A program made the translations under genes and the position numbers. A stretch of DNA of 64,000 nt from Metellina segmentata (lineage: Eukaryota; Arthropoda; Arachnida; Araneae; Tetragnathidae), in contig OX375873.1 in assembly GCA_947359465.1 (NCBI GenBank), positions 70,507,477-70,571,476 of the forward strand, given 5' to 3'. This document shows, in pieces, positions 22,222 to 34,215 of this stretch; position 1 is the stretch's first letter; every line of letters starts with the position of its first letter. Below the pieces are notes generated by a model, which worked only from the letters and a program-made list of their open reading frames with translations, did no database searches and was not told the origin of the DNA.

Positions 22222-22854
22222 GTTCCGTAAAAAAATATTATTTGAAAAATAATTTAACAAAACTTTCTAAAACTACCAAATTATGGTTGAGTTAAGTTTT
22301 ATTACTCATATGTTTTAGCAAGAAACGTATCTCTTAATATGTAAACAAAAAGAAAAGTCTTATAATATTAAAATTCACTAAACTAAAATACGATATATCA
22401 AATAAAAAATATTGTGTGCTAATATATGGAACAAATTTTAAGTGATACTAGTACAAACATAAAGATCCAAAATCAGACATAGAATGGGAAGACGGACAGA
22501 CAGACTGAATGTAAGTACTCAATATATACAAAGTTTCATGAAAATATATAAAACTGTTTTTACGTAGCATGTGCTCTCACACAGGCAGACACCAAATGCG
22601 CATGAGACGGATTTTGCATCAGAAGGGCCCAAAACGGATGAGAAGCTTGAAATGGGTAAAAAATATTCAATGAGCAAGCAGTCCATTATTATCGGTTGTA
22701 TCTATGCAAATAAGAATGGAGTGTTTGTTTGACAGTGAATATTATCGACTCATTTTAAGTTTTCCATCCATCTGTTTGACAGTATGTGTGTGCCCATGCT
22801 ATGTCCAAACGGTTTAACATGTTTTCAGGAAACTGCATGCTATGAGTACTTATA
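22222..22854. other. Unassigned AT-rich stretch
   Basis: No gene found. The phrase ctgtttgacag / gtttgacagtg occurs twice (about 22731 and 22772). Confidence 0.4.
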
Positions 22855-24357
22855 CAGGGTGGTCCCGAATTCATGGTACAAACTTTAATGGTAGGTACAG
22901 GACATTGTAACAATGATTTATTGTATAGGAATGTATAGTCGCAAGTGACGCGGTGAGGCGAAAACAGGGGAAATAACGGCCGAAAGGAAAAACAAATATT
23001 TTATTGAAAGCGTTGTTGACAAGTGTCATGTTTACAGTAATTGTTCAAAATTGCGTCCACCAGTATCGATACATGCTTGACAGCGTCGGTGGAGCGATTG
23101 GAGTACACGTTCAAAGATGCCTGGTATTTCACGCACACCTGCAGCAGCTACAGATAAGCGAGCGACGAGATCCTCATCTGAGTCAACTGGAGTCTCATAA
23201 ACAAGATGCTTTAGATGTCCCCATAAAAAGTAATCGAGGCTCGATAAATCGGGAGATCGGGGTGGCCAAGGGACTGGTCCACCACGCCCAATCCATCGAG
23301 TACCAAACGTGGCATTCAGGTAATTCCGTACATCAATGCTGAAGTGTGCTGGCGCCCCATCGTGCTGAAACCACATGCGGTTACGAATGGCGATCGGAAC
23401 ATCATGCAGCAGTTGTGGTAACACTTCTTTCAGAAAAATAAGATAGCTTCCGCCAGTGAGCCGCGTGGGTAGTAAGTATGGGCCAATCAAAAAGTCGTTC
23501 ACAATACCAGCCCACACATTAATACTGAAACGTTGTTGAAACGCATGTCGACGCGTTGCATGTGGATTATCGGTTGCCCACACATGGGAATTGTGCGCAT
23601 TAAAGACACCCTCGCGTGAAAATGTCGCTTCATCTGTAAATAGCACATAATCTACGAAATCCGGCTGCAACGCACATTGCTGCATCACCCACAGGCAGAA
23701 GTTCACGCGGCGAGGATAATCTGCCGGATTCAATGCTTGTACTTTCTGAAAATGGAAGGGGTGTAAGCGATTTTCGTTTAACACTCTGCATACAGTCTGA
23801 TGACTCACACCTACGTCACGCGCAACAGTTCTTGTGCTTGACTCGGGTCTATCAGCCACAATGTTCAAGATGCTTTCTTCCAGCCTTGGAGTGCGTACAG
23901 CTCTTACTCGACCAGCGCCATGTCTGTTGACGTCGAACGCACCTGTTTCACAAAGTTGACGATGTAACCGTTGAAAAATTCTATGATCCGGCATTCGTCG
24001 ATCAGGATACTCCGCGCGATACATTCGTAACGCAGCTCTGCCGTTACCATTTGCACGGCCGTACATGTAATGCATGTCTGCTTTTTCTGCATACGTAAAG
24101 TCACCCATCGTCTACGGCAGCACAATTGTGAATGGCGCTTTTCCCTACTGCGATGCATCATGTTCAACAGCGGCTAGACATCTACTGCCCTCTACCGGCA
24201 ATGATACCAACCGATCACTCCATTTCTCTTTCCTTTTATTTCCCCTGTTTACGCCTCACCGCGTCACTTGCGACTATACATTCCTATACAATAAATCATT
24301 GTTACAATGTCCTGTACCTACCATTAAAGTTTGTACCATGAATTCGGGACCACCCTG
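22855..24357 (-). mobile_element. Complete DD41D mariner-like transposon, 1503 bp
   Basis: The termini begin cagggtggtcccgaattcat and are inverted copies identical over the first 106 bp by my reading, then continue with one mismatch to about 122 bp (22855-22976 and 24236-24357). TA duplications flank it (22853-22854 and 24358-24359). It encodes one intact transposase on the minus strand. Termini, target and ORF are all undamaged, so it is the youngest or best-preserved DNA transposon in the window. Confidence 0.95.
23032..24108 (-). CDS. Mariner-like transposase, DD41D, intact
   Basis: This 358-aa IS630/Tc1/mariner-superfamily transposase would bind its own TIRs and carry out cut-and-paste transposition in the nucleus. 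The N-terminal half has helix-turn-helix regions (ADMHYMYGRANGNGRAALRM near residues 10-29; STRTVARDVGVSHQTVCRVL near residues 90-109). The catalytic triad is visible: D in FTDEATF, D in WFQHDGAPAH, and D in SPDLSSLDYFLWG. I count 41 residues between the second and third Asp, hence DD41D (the rosa/VISITOR-like group) rather than DD34D mariner or DD34E Tc1. The start is the first Met, 128 bp inside the right TIR boundary. No stop or frameshift breaks it. Family length is about 340-360 aa, so it is full length. Confidence 0.93.
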   Translation of the reverse strand: MGDFTYAEKADMHYMYGRANGNGRAALRMYRAEYPDRRMPDHRIFQRLHRQLCETGAFDVNRHGAGRVRAVRTPRLEESILNIVADRPESSTRTVARDVGVSHQTVCRVLNENRLHPFHFQKVQALNPADYPRRVNFCLWVMQQCALQPDFVDYVLFTDEATFSREGVFNAHNSHVWATDNPHATRRHAFQQRFSINVWAGIVNDFLIGPYLLPTRLTGGSYLIFLKEVLPQLLHDVPIAIRNRMWFQHDGAPAHFSIDVRNYLNATFGTRWIGRGGPVPWPPRSPDLSSLDYFLWGHLKHLVYETPVDSDEDLVARLSVAAAGVREIPGIFERVLQSLHRRCQACIDTGGRNFEQLL

Positions 24358-24529
24358 TATTCAGTTAGTGACTGAACTTGGTTGCGATGGTCTGCACGTC
24401 TCCCGGTGCGATGTCTAATTTTATAATTGTGTTTGTGCTGGTATCACATAAATTTTGTTCCATATATTTGAACACAATATTCTTTATTTGATACACCGTC
24501 CGAGAGTTGAGAGTATGAAAATCACTTTT

Positions 24530-25226
24530 GAGTTTGAAAGAACGATCTAAGGAAACAAAACGTGTTAATTGTGTCGTCCCCCAGCCTACTTCTCAATGAA
24601 CTGCAAATATAACCAGTGGCCAAGAAAGCCCTCTCAGCTTCGACACTTGGTTCAACCATCATTAAGTAGTCGTATATAAGATACAAATATTTTCCTTTGA
24701 ATCCCTCTACTTCATATATGAAGTAATTTCCGTCTTCAGTATTTTCTCAAAATCTGTTTTTTTCCCCTCTAAAGATTGTCTTTTTACAGAAGGCTTCATT
24801 TTCTTGCAGAATTTGAGTTGCTAATTCCTCCTTTAATGGTAAATTAGTTTGCAATGAAAGTGATTTGGAATTTAAAATTTCTTCTGATGCAGGTTCCACA
24901 TTTTTGTTGTCATCTTTAATGACTTGGTTTAATATTGTTTTCAAAAACTGTCGCATAAGACTCTTTTCTGGCGCAAGAAACGTATTGTCAACATGTCTCA
25001 TGTTTTTATCATATTTTTTAAAATTCTTTAAATAAAGTAATATTACTGTTATTATCGTGCAACCACGTTCTTTTACACTTACACGCAGTGCCTTAGATAA
25101 TTCAGCGCTTAAGACAGTGTCTTGTTTTTCCAGTTTTTCTACAAAGAATTTTGGTGTTGTTTCAGCAGTAAGAAGGGTCGCATCTCTTCTCCATAGTGCC
25201 TCCACTGCCAATTTATATGTTACCAA
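24530..25226 (-). pseudogene. hAT-family transposase, C-terminal half
   Basis: The 159-aa frame contains LWRRDATLLTAETTPKFFVE and VSVKERGCTIITVILLYLKN, the alpha-helical region that precedes the dimerisation domain in hAT transposases. After a break of about 85 bp, the plus-strand interval 24533-24660 encodes on the minus strand EPSVEAERAFLATGYICSS and LRSRLGDDTINTFCFLRSFF. That is the classic hAT C-terminal dimerisation motif (E-A-E-R-x-F, R-S-R-L, F-L-R). hAT proteins cut and paste DNA, making 8-bp duplications. The BED finger and RNase H-like catalytic core are absent. Stops between the pieces make it inactive, and no TIRs were assigned. Confidence 0.75.
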
Positions 25227-25729
25227 TTATTAGTGCCAATTTAATAGTATTTTGTTTCTCAATGTACTTTTAAACCTTTGTACTCTTAATTAAACTGTCC
25301 CCTTTCGTTGTATAGTCGAAGTTCAAAGTTTTTAATGAATTTAACCCATTGAAACTACAATAATTTGTTTCCCTATACAAACATAGATGGCAGCACAAAC
25401 AACTTTCGCAAAACAATGTTTCAATGAAAAACTCCTTACACCTCTGCTGCATATTTTTTTGTTCCACCGAGGATGTATGCAGAGGGAAAGCTTCAACCCC
25501 CCCCCCCGAAATATTCTCGATGCTTCGAAAATAAATCTAGATGGTATCTAAATTGATAAAAATCAAATAGAACGAAAATCGTGAACAGATCTAAAAACAG
25601 AAATAGTCAAATATTTTTGCCAAGGAAATATTAATTTATTGTTCGATAAGGAAGCAAAAGATCTACATATGAGCTAGGTGAGTAAAGGAGAAGAGGTTGG
25701 GCAAGACAAGAAAAATCTATTGTCTGTTA
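25227..25729. other. Unassigned stretch
   Basis: AT-rich, with a C-run (10 C) at about 25498. No gene recognised. Confidence 0.4.
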
Positions 25730-26010
25730 GCCTAGTGAGCAAGTGGAAAACCCCACTCCTCCCCAGAATATATTACTACTTAATCCTCGTGGTGAATGTC
25801 TTGACGAGGCAACTTGTCACCAGCAAAACGGACCAGATCTTGATGAACGATATATCTCGTTATAAGAATAAAACTGACCTGATCGTATCTCGTCGTCATA
25901 AAAAAAGTAGCAATACATTGAGGACGCGATACCTCGTCAACTAGCAAAATTCATCAGATCTTGATGGACGAGATACCTCGTCGAAACCATTTGGAGGATT
26001 AAAACAATAA
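25730..26010. repeat. Cluster of gacgagataYctcgtc-like palindromes, block 1
   Basis: Near-palindromic words gatatatctcgtt (25848), cgtatctcgtcg (25885), cgatacctcgtc (25929) and gacgagatacctcgtc (about 25965) lie 35-45 bp apart, next to ttgatgaacgatat and ttgatggacgagat. The block ends tttggaggattaaaac. A related block is at 40010-40280. Confidence 0.5.
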
Positions 26011-26394
26011 AAAATGCACACTGAAGCTAATTTAATCAGAGCAAACCCGAAGATTTGTCTATCACAAGTAGAATACACGCACTTACACAGGTATGTCAGA
26101 TATTAAAAAAAAATCATCAAACATAATGTTCGTTTACTATTACTTCATTTCGATGGGAATAGAAAATCTGGAAAATAGATTGCCCCCCACCTAAAGTATT
26201 TTCATTACGTGCCTAGAGCACAATCTACATAAGTTATATTTATCATTTAACTAACTATTTAAAATCATGTATTGTTAAGACGATTGCCTCCATTTACCAA
26301 TAACAATGAATGTGAAGTACTATTAAAGAGTAAATTTATAAATAGAGTAGAAATAGTAAAAAATAAATAAAAATCTTTTTATAGAACAGGGTAA
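26011..26394. other. Unassigned AT-rich stretch
   Basis: No gene or repeat boundary recognised. Confidence 0.4.
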
Positions 26395-26700
26395 GAGAGT
26401 TGAATTTTCTAAGCACTGTAGAAACATTACGTGCTATTGGCGACGGCCCGGAAACAATACCGAAGAGAAAGATCCAATGTCAACACCTCGTAATTTTGAA
26501 CCACTGTCAGATTGCGTTGTCAACACCTGATCTGGCACATTATCCTCCAAATTTCAACACCACGCCATCGTGAGGACATCTGAGGTCAAGGCAATTTAAT
26601 GTGCATCACCTCCCACGAACAGGATGGTCTTTGGTTGAATGGAATTTAGAACTCACAGCCCTCCGGTTACCAATCCGCGACAATGAAGTTTACGAGTAAG
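26395..26700 (-). mobile_element. SINE family A copy with tRNA-like head
   Basis: The plus strand shows cgtgctattggcgacggccc and taattttgaaccactgtcag, matching 61428-61566. The far end, ccctccggttaccaatccgc, is the reverse of a tRNA-like head (taaccggagggctgtgagtt), comparable to 61965-62040. It is fairly diverged. Confidence 0.6.
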
Positions 26701-26754
26701 TTAGATGAAGTTTAAAAGCACATATAGATAGTAATGGTAACATATACTCTATAA

Positions 26755-26915
26755 CAGGTGTTTCCAAAGTGTGTGCCACGGCGTGCCACGTTGAGAGATG
26801 AGGGTGCCGCGAAGCGCCCATGAATCTGTAATCCAGGGTTGGCAAACCTTTTTGGGAATAGTGCCACTATCTGGGGTAAAGAAGTTATGCGTGCCACTTC
26901 CAACTTTTCCAACAT
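26755..26915. mobile_element. hAT-type terminal fragments
   Basis: caggtgtttccaaagtgtgt (26756) and cagggttggcaaaccttttt (26834) both look like hAT TIR starts, with gtgccac words shared between them. One is probably inserted beside the other. Matching right ends and duplications were not fixed; gcgtgccactg near 27167 could be one. Confidence 0.45.
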
Positions 26916-28232
26916 ACTAAAAAATATAAAAAGATGAAAAAATGTTATTTATAGGCTGATTATGGGATTTTTATGCAAATAGCACATTTTTTTCATGTAA
27001 TTCTGAGTAGTGTAGATTTAAAAAATAATATAATACATTAAAACACAAGTACAAACTAAGATTTTGCTGTCAAAAAACATTTTTAAAGGTTCAGTCAGTT
27101 AGGTTCTGTATAAAATAAAAATGAATATAACTTGAAACATTTAATATTAATTTAAAAAAAGCTTTGCGTGCCACTGTTAAAACTCCTGAATTTAGAATAA
27201 TTAGACCTGAATAGTTTCTGCAGTGCAAGACATCATTCACTGCTCAGATATTCTACGGTAAATTCCGAATTTGTGTATGAATGAAACTACATCCTGGGAC
27301 CCTATAGGTTCCAGCAGACTGGGATTCTGAGACTCTGTAGCACAGATCAATGATACCAAAGACCAAATATACGGAAACCTCATGCCCATGAGGATCACTC
27401 ACCCAAAATTGTGAATTCTCACATCTTTGACCCCTCACAACAATTAATCGACTTAAGGCACTAAAAACTAGTTCTTTGTGACAGCTTCAACTCTATGACA
27501 AGTAGTATATAAAATGCTCAAAAATGCGTTAAGACCCTTCGATGCATTCTGTTCTATCATTGATATGTTTGATAAGATGCATATTGCATTTTTCAACGTG
27601 ATTGAACACTTTGTCCAACTTAATTAGCTAGTATTTAAACATGCGTGACTTTCTAACAGCTTTAAATATGTTAAAGTACAGTTTTCTCAGAATTTTCTCT
27701 TTCATATTTACGTTCAACACAGCTGTATTTTCATGGGCTTTTAATAGTACCGACTTTAAAAAAATTAAAAATAGCTGATCAGAACCAGAGGGAAAAGTTT
27801 TAGTAAGAAGTTCCAAGCCTAAAGGCAATTACAAGAGCAATTAATCACGTTTTGTAGCATCACACACATCCGAATGAAATGTGCATTCAGAATTTCATCA
27901 GTAATATGAAGCACGGACTTACAGCGATCATCAAGGGAAAGGGAAGTTTAATGAGACGCTTAACTAGTTGGTTTCTTATTAAAAAAATTACCTAATGAGA
28001 CAGTTTCCTTAAGAGGCTCATTGTTTTGTTTGTGATTAAAAAAAATCTAATTAGCTTATTTAAATCTGCTTTTCAAATCCTTACAGTATTGTTTAGAGAA
28101 ACAGGTCATAAACACCTTAAGGGACCTTAACTGTAATTTACTAATGCATATCCAGTAATAATGAAAATATTAAGTGACAGGAAATATTCTTCAGTTTACT
28201 TGGTCGTTTTATGTGTCACCAAGAGTAGAATA
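26916..28232. other. Unassigned AT-rich stretch
   Basis: No coding homology or element boundaries recognised across this interval. Confidence 0.4.
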
Positions 28233-29477
28233 TGAGGGTTGCCCAAATGAAAAGTGGACAAGTTGAATGAAAAGAATGCCTTTATTGGAAATCAAAAGAA
28301 ATCGTCATGGGCGTTGTAACACAGGTCCCATCATTTCGGCGGCAGGTCCATGCCTTTGTTGTAGAAAGATTGTGGTTGATTCTTGAGGAAGACCTGCACA
28401 GCTTCCTTCACTTCGTCGTCCGAATGGAAACGTGTCCCCTCTAAGTGGAAAACCAAAGTAGTGGAAGTCACATGGTGACAAATCCGGATTATACATCGGA
28501 TCGTCCGACACCTCCCAAAGGAATTTGTTTAAGGTCTTCTGGGTTTCACGGGAGACGTGTGGTCGAGCATTGTCACGGAGAAGGATAACTTGTTGTGTGA
28601 GAAGGCTTGGCTGTCTATTTTTGATTTCTTTCCGTAGTTTTGTCAGAATACTGCAGTATTGTGTTGAATTGATAGTGCTCCCTTGGGGCAGGAAATCAAT
28701 CAAGAGTGGTCCACGGCAATCGAAGAAAAATGAACGCATCACTTTCCGTGCAATCGTCGTCGCTTTAGATTTCCTTGGTGGAGGAGATGATGTGTGTCTC
28801 CATTGCATACTCGTTTTCTTGGATTCGGGTGTGTAGTGGCGACACCAGGACTCGTTACCCTCAACGATGCGTTCCAGAAATGCGGGATCGTCCTCATTAC
28901 GGATCAAGTGCTGGAGACTGAGGCCCATTCGTCGTTTCTCAAGATCAAGGGTAGGGTGTTTTGGTACCCATTCCGCACACATTTTACTGTGTTGCAGAAG
29001 TTGGTGGACGATGGTGTGAACCATCTTTACTCAGGTTGAGTTCGTTACTGATGTCGCGGGCCCGAACTCTTGAATTAGCTCTGATGATTTCATCAACGGC
29101 GGCAATGGAGTGGTTGGTTATCACGATGTTTGCTTGGCCCGGTATTGGCAGATATGATATTGTTTGCCGCCCTTCACGAAAAATTTTACATCAATTGTTC
29201 ACAGCCGTTCGACCTAAACAGTGCTGGCCATAGACTGCTACCATTTGCCGATGGATGTCTGCATTATACTCACCTTTTGCAATCAGATACCGTACTACCG
29301 CAAGTTGTTCCGATCTGGACGCATCAATGTATAGCACTACTTTATTTTCACTGTTGAACGCCGTATGCAGCTCATACCTCCTACCACCCTTTATACCCTT
29401 GTTCGGTGGCGCTGCTACAGCTGCAGTCATTCTGACGCAATCGCACGTGTCCACTTTTCATTTGTGGGCAACCCTTA
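28233..29477 (-). mobile_element. Mariner (DD34D) transposon, complete ends, dead gene
   Basis: The ends tgagggttgcccaaatgaaa (left) and taagggttgcccacaaatga (right, reversed) are about 28-bp inverted repeats with a 2-nt indel. TA flanks it on both sides (28231-28232 and 29478-29479). Length is 1245 bp, usual for mariners. The transposase inside is broken. Confidence 0.85.
28305..29454 (-). pseudogene. Mariner transposase, DD34D, frameshifted, first Asp lost
   Basis: The N-terminal part (29191-29454) has the mariner HTH (SEQLAVVRYLIAKGEYNADI, then VYGQHCLGRTAV). The sequence then passes through stops in a linker (IFREGRQ; VRARDISNELNLS) to a 239-aa frame at 28305-29024. The signature YTPESKKTSMQW is clear. 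The second catalytic Asp is in LLRDNARPH and the third in YNPDLSPCDFH, 34 residues apart, which defines DD34D. The first catalytic Asp, normally in a GDETW-type motif, reads EGNESW, so D has become N. The C-terminal 40 residues are frame-shifted. It could not catalyse transposition, but its ends could still be recognised in trans. Confidence 0.85.
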
Positions 29478-29479
29478 TA

Positions 29480-31303
29480 GTATACCATAATATTATTACA
29501 AAAGATTTGCATTGATCACCATCATTGAATATCATCAGTTGTAATAAATTTCTACATATAACTGCTGGAGAGCGGAATATGCTACTTAAAGAAAAGGTGG
29601 TGAAATAATATTTTATACTACTATAGATTGGGTAATGTACACTACGTTTCTTTCAATGCAATTTTAATTTCTTATAAATTGATTCATTCTGACACTAAGT
29701 CCGTGGTAAAATAGGAAGTGCAACGAACGACGAACAACCAACGAACACAGACCTATCAGAGCGTTTTCACCACTCACATCGGCACCGTTGATTAGTCTGC
29801 GCATGTCACTTTGGGCCTTTCTCTTCCTATTTGAACATGGTTTTTAAACATAGAAAATAAGTTATTAAAAAATTAATTCTGATAATAGATATAATATATC
29901 ATTTTAGTACAGTTTACATGACATCATTCTCCACTTTTTTCATAGGCATGACTGTTAACAAATTTTTAACACGCATAAATGTATCGCACTGTAACTCACA
30001 AAAATGTCATTCTTACTCGTAAAACAGAACTGTCTAATAATAACTTAAAGAAACAAAAAAAAAGTGATGGATGTGTATTTTATTATTTCGATTGGAATAT
30101 TTTGTAATGCAGTAATAATTGTATCATGACTCAAATTTTACCTAAAATTTAAATTTTAATAAAACAACTTGTTTGATGTTCATGTTTCATCAAAATTTTT
30201 TAAAAACAACTATGAAAAAAAACTCTACTATTTCAGCATGTTAACTTCTTTATTATTTTTAATTTTTACTGCTTGAACAAAAGTACTCGAAATATTTAGA
30301 TCTGCTCAGATGCCAATCTTATTTATAAACTTCTATAAAAAATCGATTTTAAATGATTGAACATCATTTATACTTTAATTTCAGTTAGGCATTATGAAAA
30401 AAGTCTTAAAATTTTTGTGCTGTAAAACAGAAGGATATATGGTTTGATGTCAAAACGTACGTGCTACTTTATCTTCAATACTCGGTGGAGCAGAATCTAT
30501 AAGTTTGTTGCGTTTGTTTTTGATACTTGGAGTTTGTTGGGATGCATCACAGACTACTCTGGAGTTTTATTGTTGAAATAACTCTATTTCATTCAGATTC
30601 CCGAATTCCACTTTAAAAGTAGCCGGTAACATATCGTTTTGTTTGTGAGGTTTTTTAACAGAAGAACATTGCATTACCTAGAATATTTAATGCTTCAACG
30701 AGTTTTTTAGTGACTAAGTACTTGACAGTGTTTTATCGTAGAAGGCAAAAGTGATGTGCGTATTGTACGAGTCGACATCCTATAAGAGCCTTGCTTCTTA
30801 TTTAAACGTCACGATAAAAAAAATATCGCAGCGTTTTCCTCTTTGTACCAAACACAGCAGAAACAGACATTGCATTTTCCTTACCTTCCATTATTTCGCA
30901 TCATTCCGAAACATTGCTACAACTTGTTTTATATTTCATTTGCTATGAATAGAAACATAGCAACAGGTGGTTTATTATATTACGAGATTCATCTGAGAGA
31001 TAACTCACAATCTAATAATCAAATCATCAAAGTCCCTCATGTGGGGATGCAAATCTACTATCAAAGTCCCTCTTGTGGGTATGCAAATCGATGTTCGTTT
31101 TTTTTTTTTTCTAAATGTAGAAAGCGTCGATTTGGGAGGGGTCTTTGAAGGATGTTTTTATTTTTATGCATTTTCTGTACCCCACATCTTTTATGCTATA
31201 TACCTTATTTATATAAATATACAATATTTTTATAAGTACAGATAATTTCTATCGATGCAGAAGTAGCTTAATTAACCTTTGGAAACTTCGAAGTGAAAAT
31301 CCG

Positions 31304-31304
<1 letters not shown>
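29480..31304. other. Unassigned AT-rich stretch
   Basis: No gene recognised. A short imperfect direct repeat, atcaaagtccctc.tgtgggatgcaaatc-like, occurs twice at about 31026-31090. Confidence 0.4.

Positions 31305-31341
<37 letters not shown>
31305..31341. repeat. (AG)n microsatellite
   Basis: A pure ga/ag dinucleotide run of about 36 bp, followed by gcgcgc. Confidence 0.95.
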
Positions 31342-31345
<4 letters not shown>

Positions 31346-31606
31346 CTTGAGCTCATTACTGCATTAAAATACTTGGAAACTTAGTATGCAAAGGATACTA
31401 TTTCCATTGCAATAATAGAACTCTAGCCATTTCGGTCGTCTCCCGATACAACTGATGTGAATTACTTCTTATGTGGGAGTACCTGGTAGGAGTAAAGGAG
31501 ATGTCAGACTAGCAAGTACTGTCTGTAACTTAAATTTGTTTAAAACAAACTCATCTAGCTTTGAAGAAACAGACTCCTTGTACAAAAAGGAAATATAATA
31601 TGAGAT

Positions 31607-31912
31607 ATGGCACAACAACAACAGTGGTATAGAGGACAAAGACTAGGAGAAATAGCAAACTTTAAATTAGGGATAGCTAACTTAGTAGGGAAGAATGTAC
31701 AACATTTTCAAATTTTTGAAATGCACAAAAAAATTAATGAAATATGTGGCATAGAAAAAAGTTTCCCTGGCTGTCACAAATGTTCGAGTAACAGCATGGA
31801 TGGTCCTGACCACGTTCTGCAGTGTTTCGGAGTGTCACGGAAGGACATTCATGATGATCAAAAACATCTTTTGGACATTTTTCGCAGAAAGGACATCACG
31901 AAAGTGATCTAA
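31607..31912 (+). pseudogene. Possible LINE ORF2 C-terminal fragment
   Basis: The 101-aa frame ends in CHKCSSNSMDGPDHVLQCFG, then SRKDIHDDQKHLLDIFRRKD. The C-x2-C-x9-H-x3-C spacing, followed by an acidic/hydrophobic helix ending DIF..KD, resembles the last domain of arthropod R1/Jockey-type ORF2 proteins (compare the cluster at 14063-14512). The N-terminal 50 residues (QRLGEIANFKLGIANLV) match nothing I can name. No RT motif is nearby. The assignment rests on one motif and could be wrong; a small unrelated zinc-binding ORF is the alternative. Confidence 0.4.
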
Positions 31913-33596
31913 TTTTGATCCGAGATATGAAAAAAATAGAGTAAATATTATCTTGACGAATTTAAACGTTGTAAAATAAGGGAGGACATTGTTAGATTCA
32001 TGCACTCAACATAATGAAACGTATTTAAAAGAAATTAGTCAGATTTTGTGAAAACGCAGTTTACTTATCCGAAACTATGAATGATCTAGTTCATATCTTT
32101 TGATATATTTTGCTTTTGTACTGAAATTCATGAAATTTCAGTACAAGGAATTTAGTTCACTGAAGGTTTTCGTATCCGCAATAATAAAATTATGGAGATG
32201 ATATTTTGAATATCAACGGTTAGTTGAAAGTGTCTCTATGCATGAGACTGATAATTTGACGTTTGTGTCCGATGTTAATACCGTTATTCGATCTATGTAC
32301 TGGAGAAAAAAAAGCACATTCGTTTGATTTATTCAATTTTGAATATTAATATTTGAATATCTGTAAATTTTGATCTTTTGCTATTAGTTGTTTTTAATAT
32401 AAGTTAGTATTCAATCAACTTACTCTATGAAGACCACACTTGTTAATAAAAGTTAAAAGTTACAGAATTCTGCCTAGTCAGTGAGTTAGCATATAAAAAA
32501 AAGCATACTTTGTAATAAATCATTATTTGTGTAATTTTTGGAATATTGCAAACCATTTACTTTACAATCGGTATAAACTATACATATGCATCAGTTATTA
32601 ACGTAACCATCAGCTAATGCAGTATCTTTTTGCAGTTTAAAAAGAAGCTAAACATTTTTTTGAGTTTAATGTAAATATTGTTTCAAGTTCTTAAAACTGG
32701 TAAATATATTCACATAAATTCGGTAATGGGTAGACTTGAAAATTAAAGAGGACCCCCCCCCAGGAGGCACATGTTAAATTATCAGAATCAAGTATGAAGT
32801 CAATTTTGAAATGTTCAAAACTGTAAATATTATATGAATTTGGATTTATTCTTATAGTTAGCATTTTCATTTTAATCACCCAAAATAGATTACTAACCAC
32901 CTAATTATTTGGAAAACATTTTTCTCTTGTTGATTAATTGAACTTTTTCTTATTAGAATGTTTGGGTAGTTTATTTGAGCAGAAATAAACTTTTCAAGAT
33001 AATAAAGAGAATATGGCAAAGTGATTTAATTGGTAAAAAGTGTGCGTAATGACTTTTGGTATGACGTTGTTTTTATATTTTTGGGTTTCATTAGAGAATA
33101 TAATAAAAAGGGAAAATTCCTTGAATAAGAAACTTGGTGAAGCATGATATTGGGAGAAGAAAGAGAATTAGTACAGACTTTTATAAGTATTAAGAAATTC
33201 ATTTTTGAATAATATTGTTTTTAGTGCAAAAATAACACTAATAGAATGATCTAACAAATTTAGATATTTAAAAACTTAAAAAGAGCATAATAACCGTGAC
33301 TGACATTCAGCACTTTGATATGTTTTGTAAGAAAGCAGCATTTGACTAATTGGTTTGAAAAAATATACTAAATTTGTTTGGAGGATTTCACTACTTTTGT
33401 AGATTGGATTTATTGTTTGAAGCAAGATATATTTAAGTGTTATACTTTGATTTTATTAAATACAAATCATAGCTTTAGGCGTAAAAGGAAGTAAATATAT
33501 TTATAAATTGACAAGTATTTGGAGAAAAAAAGTTAAGAACACATATAGAAATAAAATATACATATCGAAACCAAAAGTACATAGATCAATGTACCA
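31913..33596. other. Unassigned AT-rich stretch
   Basis: No gene found. A short hairpin, actgaaattcatgaaatttcagt, is at about 32120. C9 at 32753. Confidence 0.4.
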
Positions 33597-34215
33597 TATA
33601 CACTCTAGGACAAAAAAAAGTTGCATCTAGAAGGAATTGTAAGAATGCACTGAAATTTACAAGGTTGGTAAAGTGCTTATGAATGAGTAAACGATTGAAA
33701 TTTGAGACTAAACTATGCAAACTTTATTGAGAAAAATTAAAAAAAGCGGTATTATTTAGTATTGCGTATGGCTACCATTATTCCTAATACATCATGCCAA
33801 GCGCCTTGGAAATAAGTCATACAGGCTCTTTATGAAGTCCTACGACAGTCCATCTCATGCTGCTTGAACCATGTCATTTAGTTCCAACAGATTACGCGGA
33901 ACGGGTGGAGTGGTGACATCTCATCCAATGGCATCCTATACATTTTCGATCGGGGACATGTCCGGCGAGTATGCATGGGATGCTAGTATGGTAAGATATC
34001 GTTGTGTCGTAGACAAGCTCTAGAAACGTCAGAAATATGGGGACGAGCATTGTCTTGTCAAAAAAGGGAGTTTACCTGGGAGTTCAGAAACGGGAGCGTA
34101 ATTGGCTGTAAAATTTCTAGTACGTAACACTGGTTTGTCAAAGAGCCCGTACCGAATACCAAAGGTGATTTGGCATCAAACGCAATTGTACCCTTCACCA
34201 TGACACCAAGTCGCG
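33597..34215 (-). pseudogene. Tc1-like transposase C-terminal half, decayed
   Basis: Read on the minus strand from 34215, the order is VMVKGTIAFDAKSPLVFGTG (the Tc1 WG..S..GRSPLVF region), SLTNQCYVLEILQPITLPFL, DNARPHISDVSRACLR (second catalytic Asp), MSPIENV.DAIG (catalytic Glu kept in PIEN), then NLLELNDMVQAA and FPRRLA. Tc1 transposases are DD34E cut-and-paste enzymes; the N-terminal paired-like domain and the first Asp are missing. Several in-frame stops occur, and an unrelated sequence replaces the protein upstream of about 34215. Past the stop, the terminal sequence tctaggacaaaaaaaagttgc (about 33605) resembles a Tc1 TIR, marking the element's 3' end. Confidence 0.8.
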
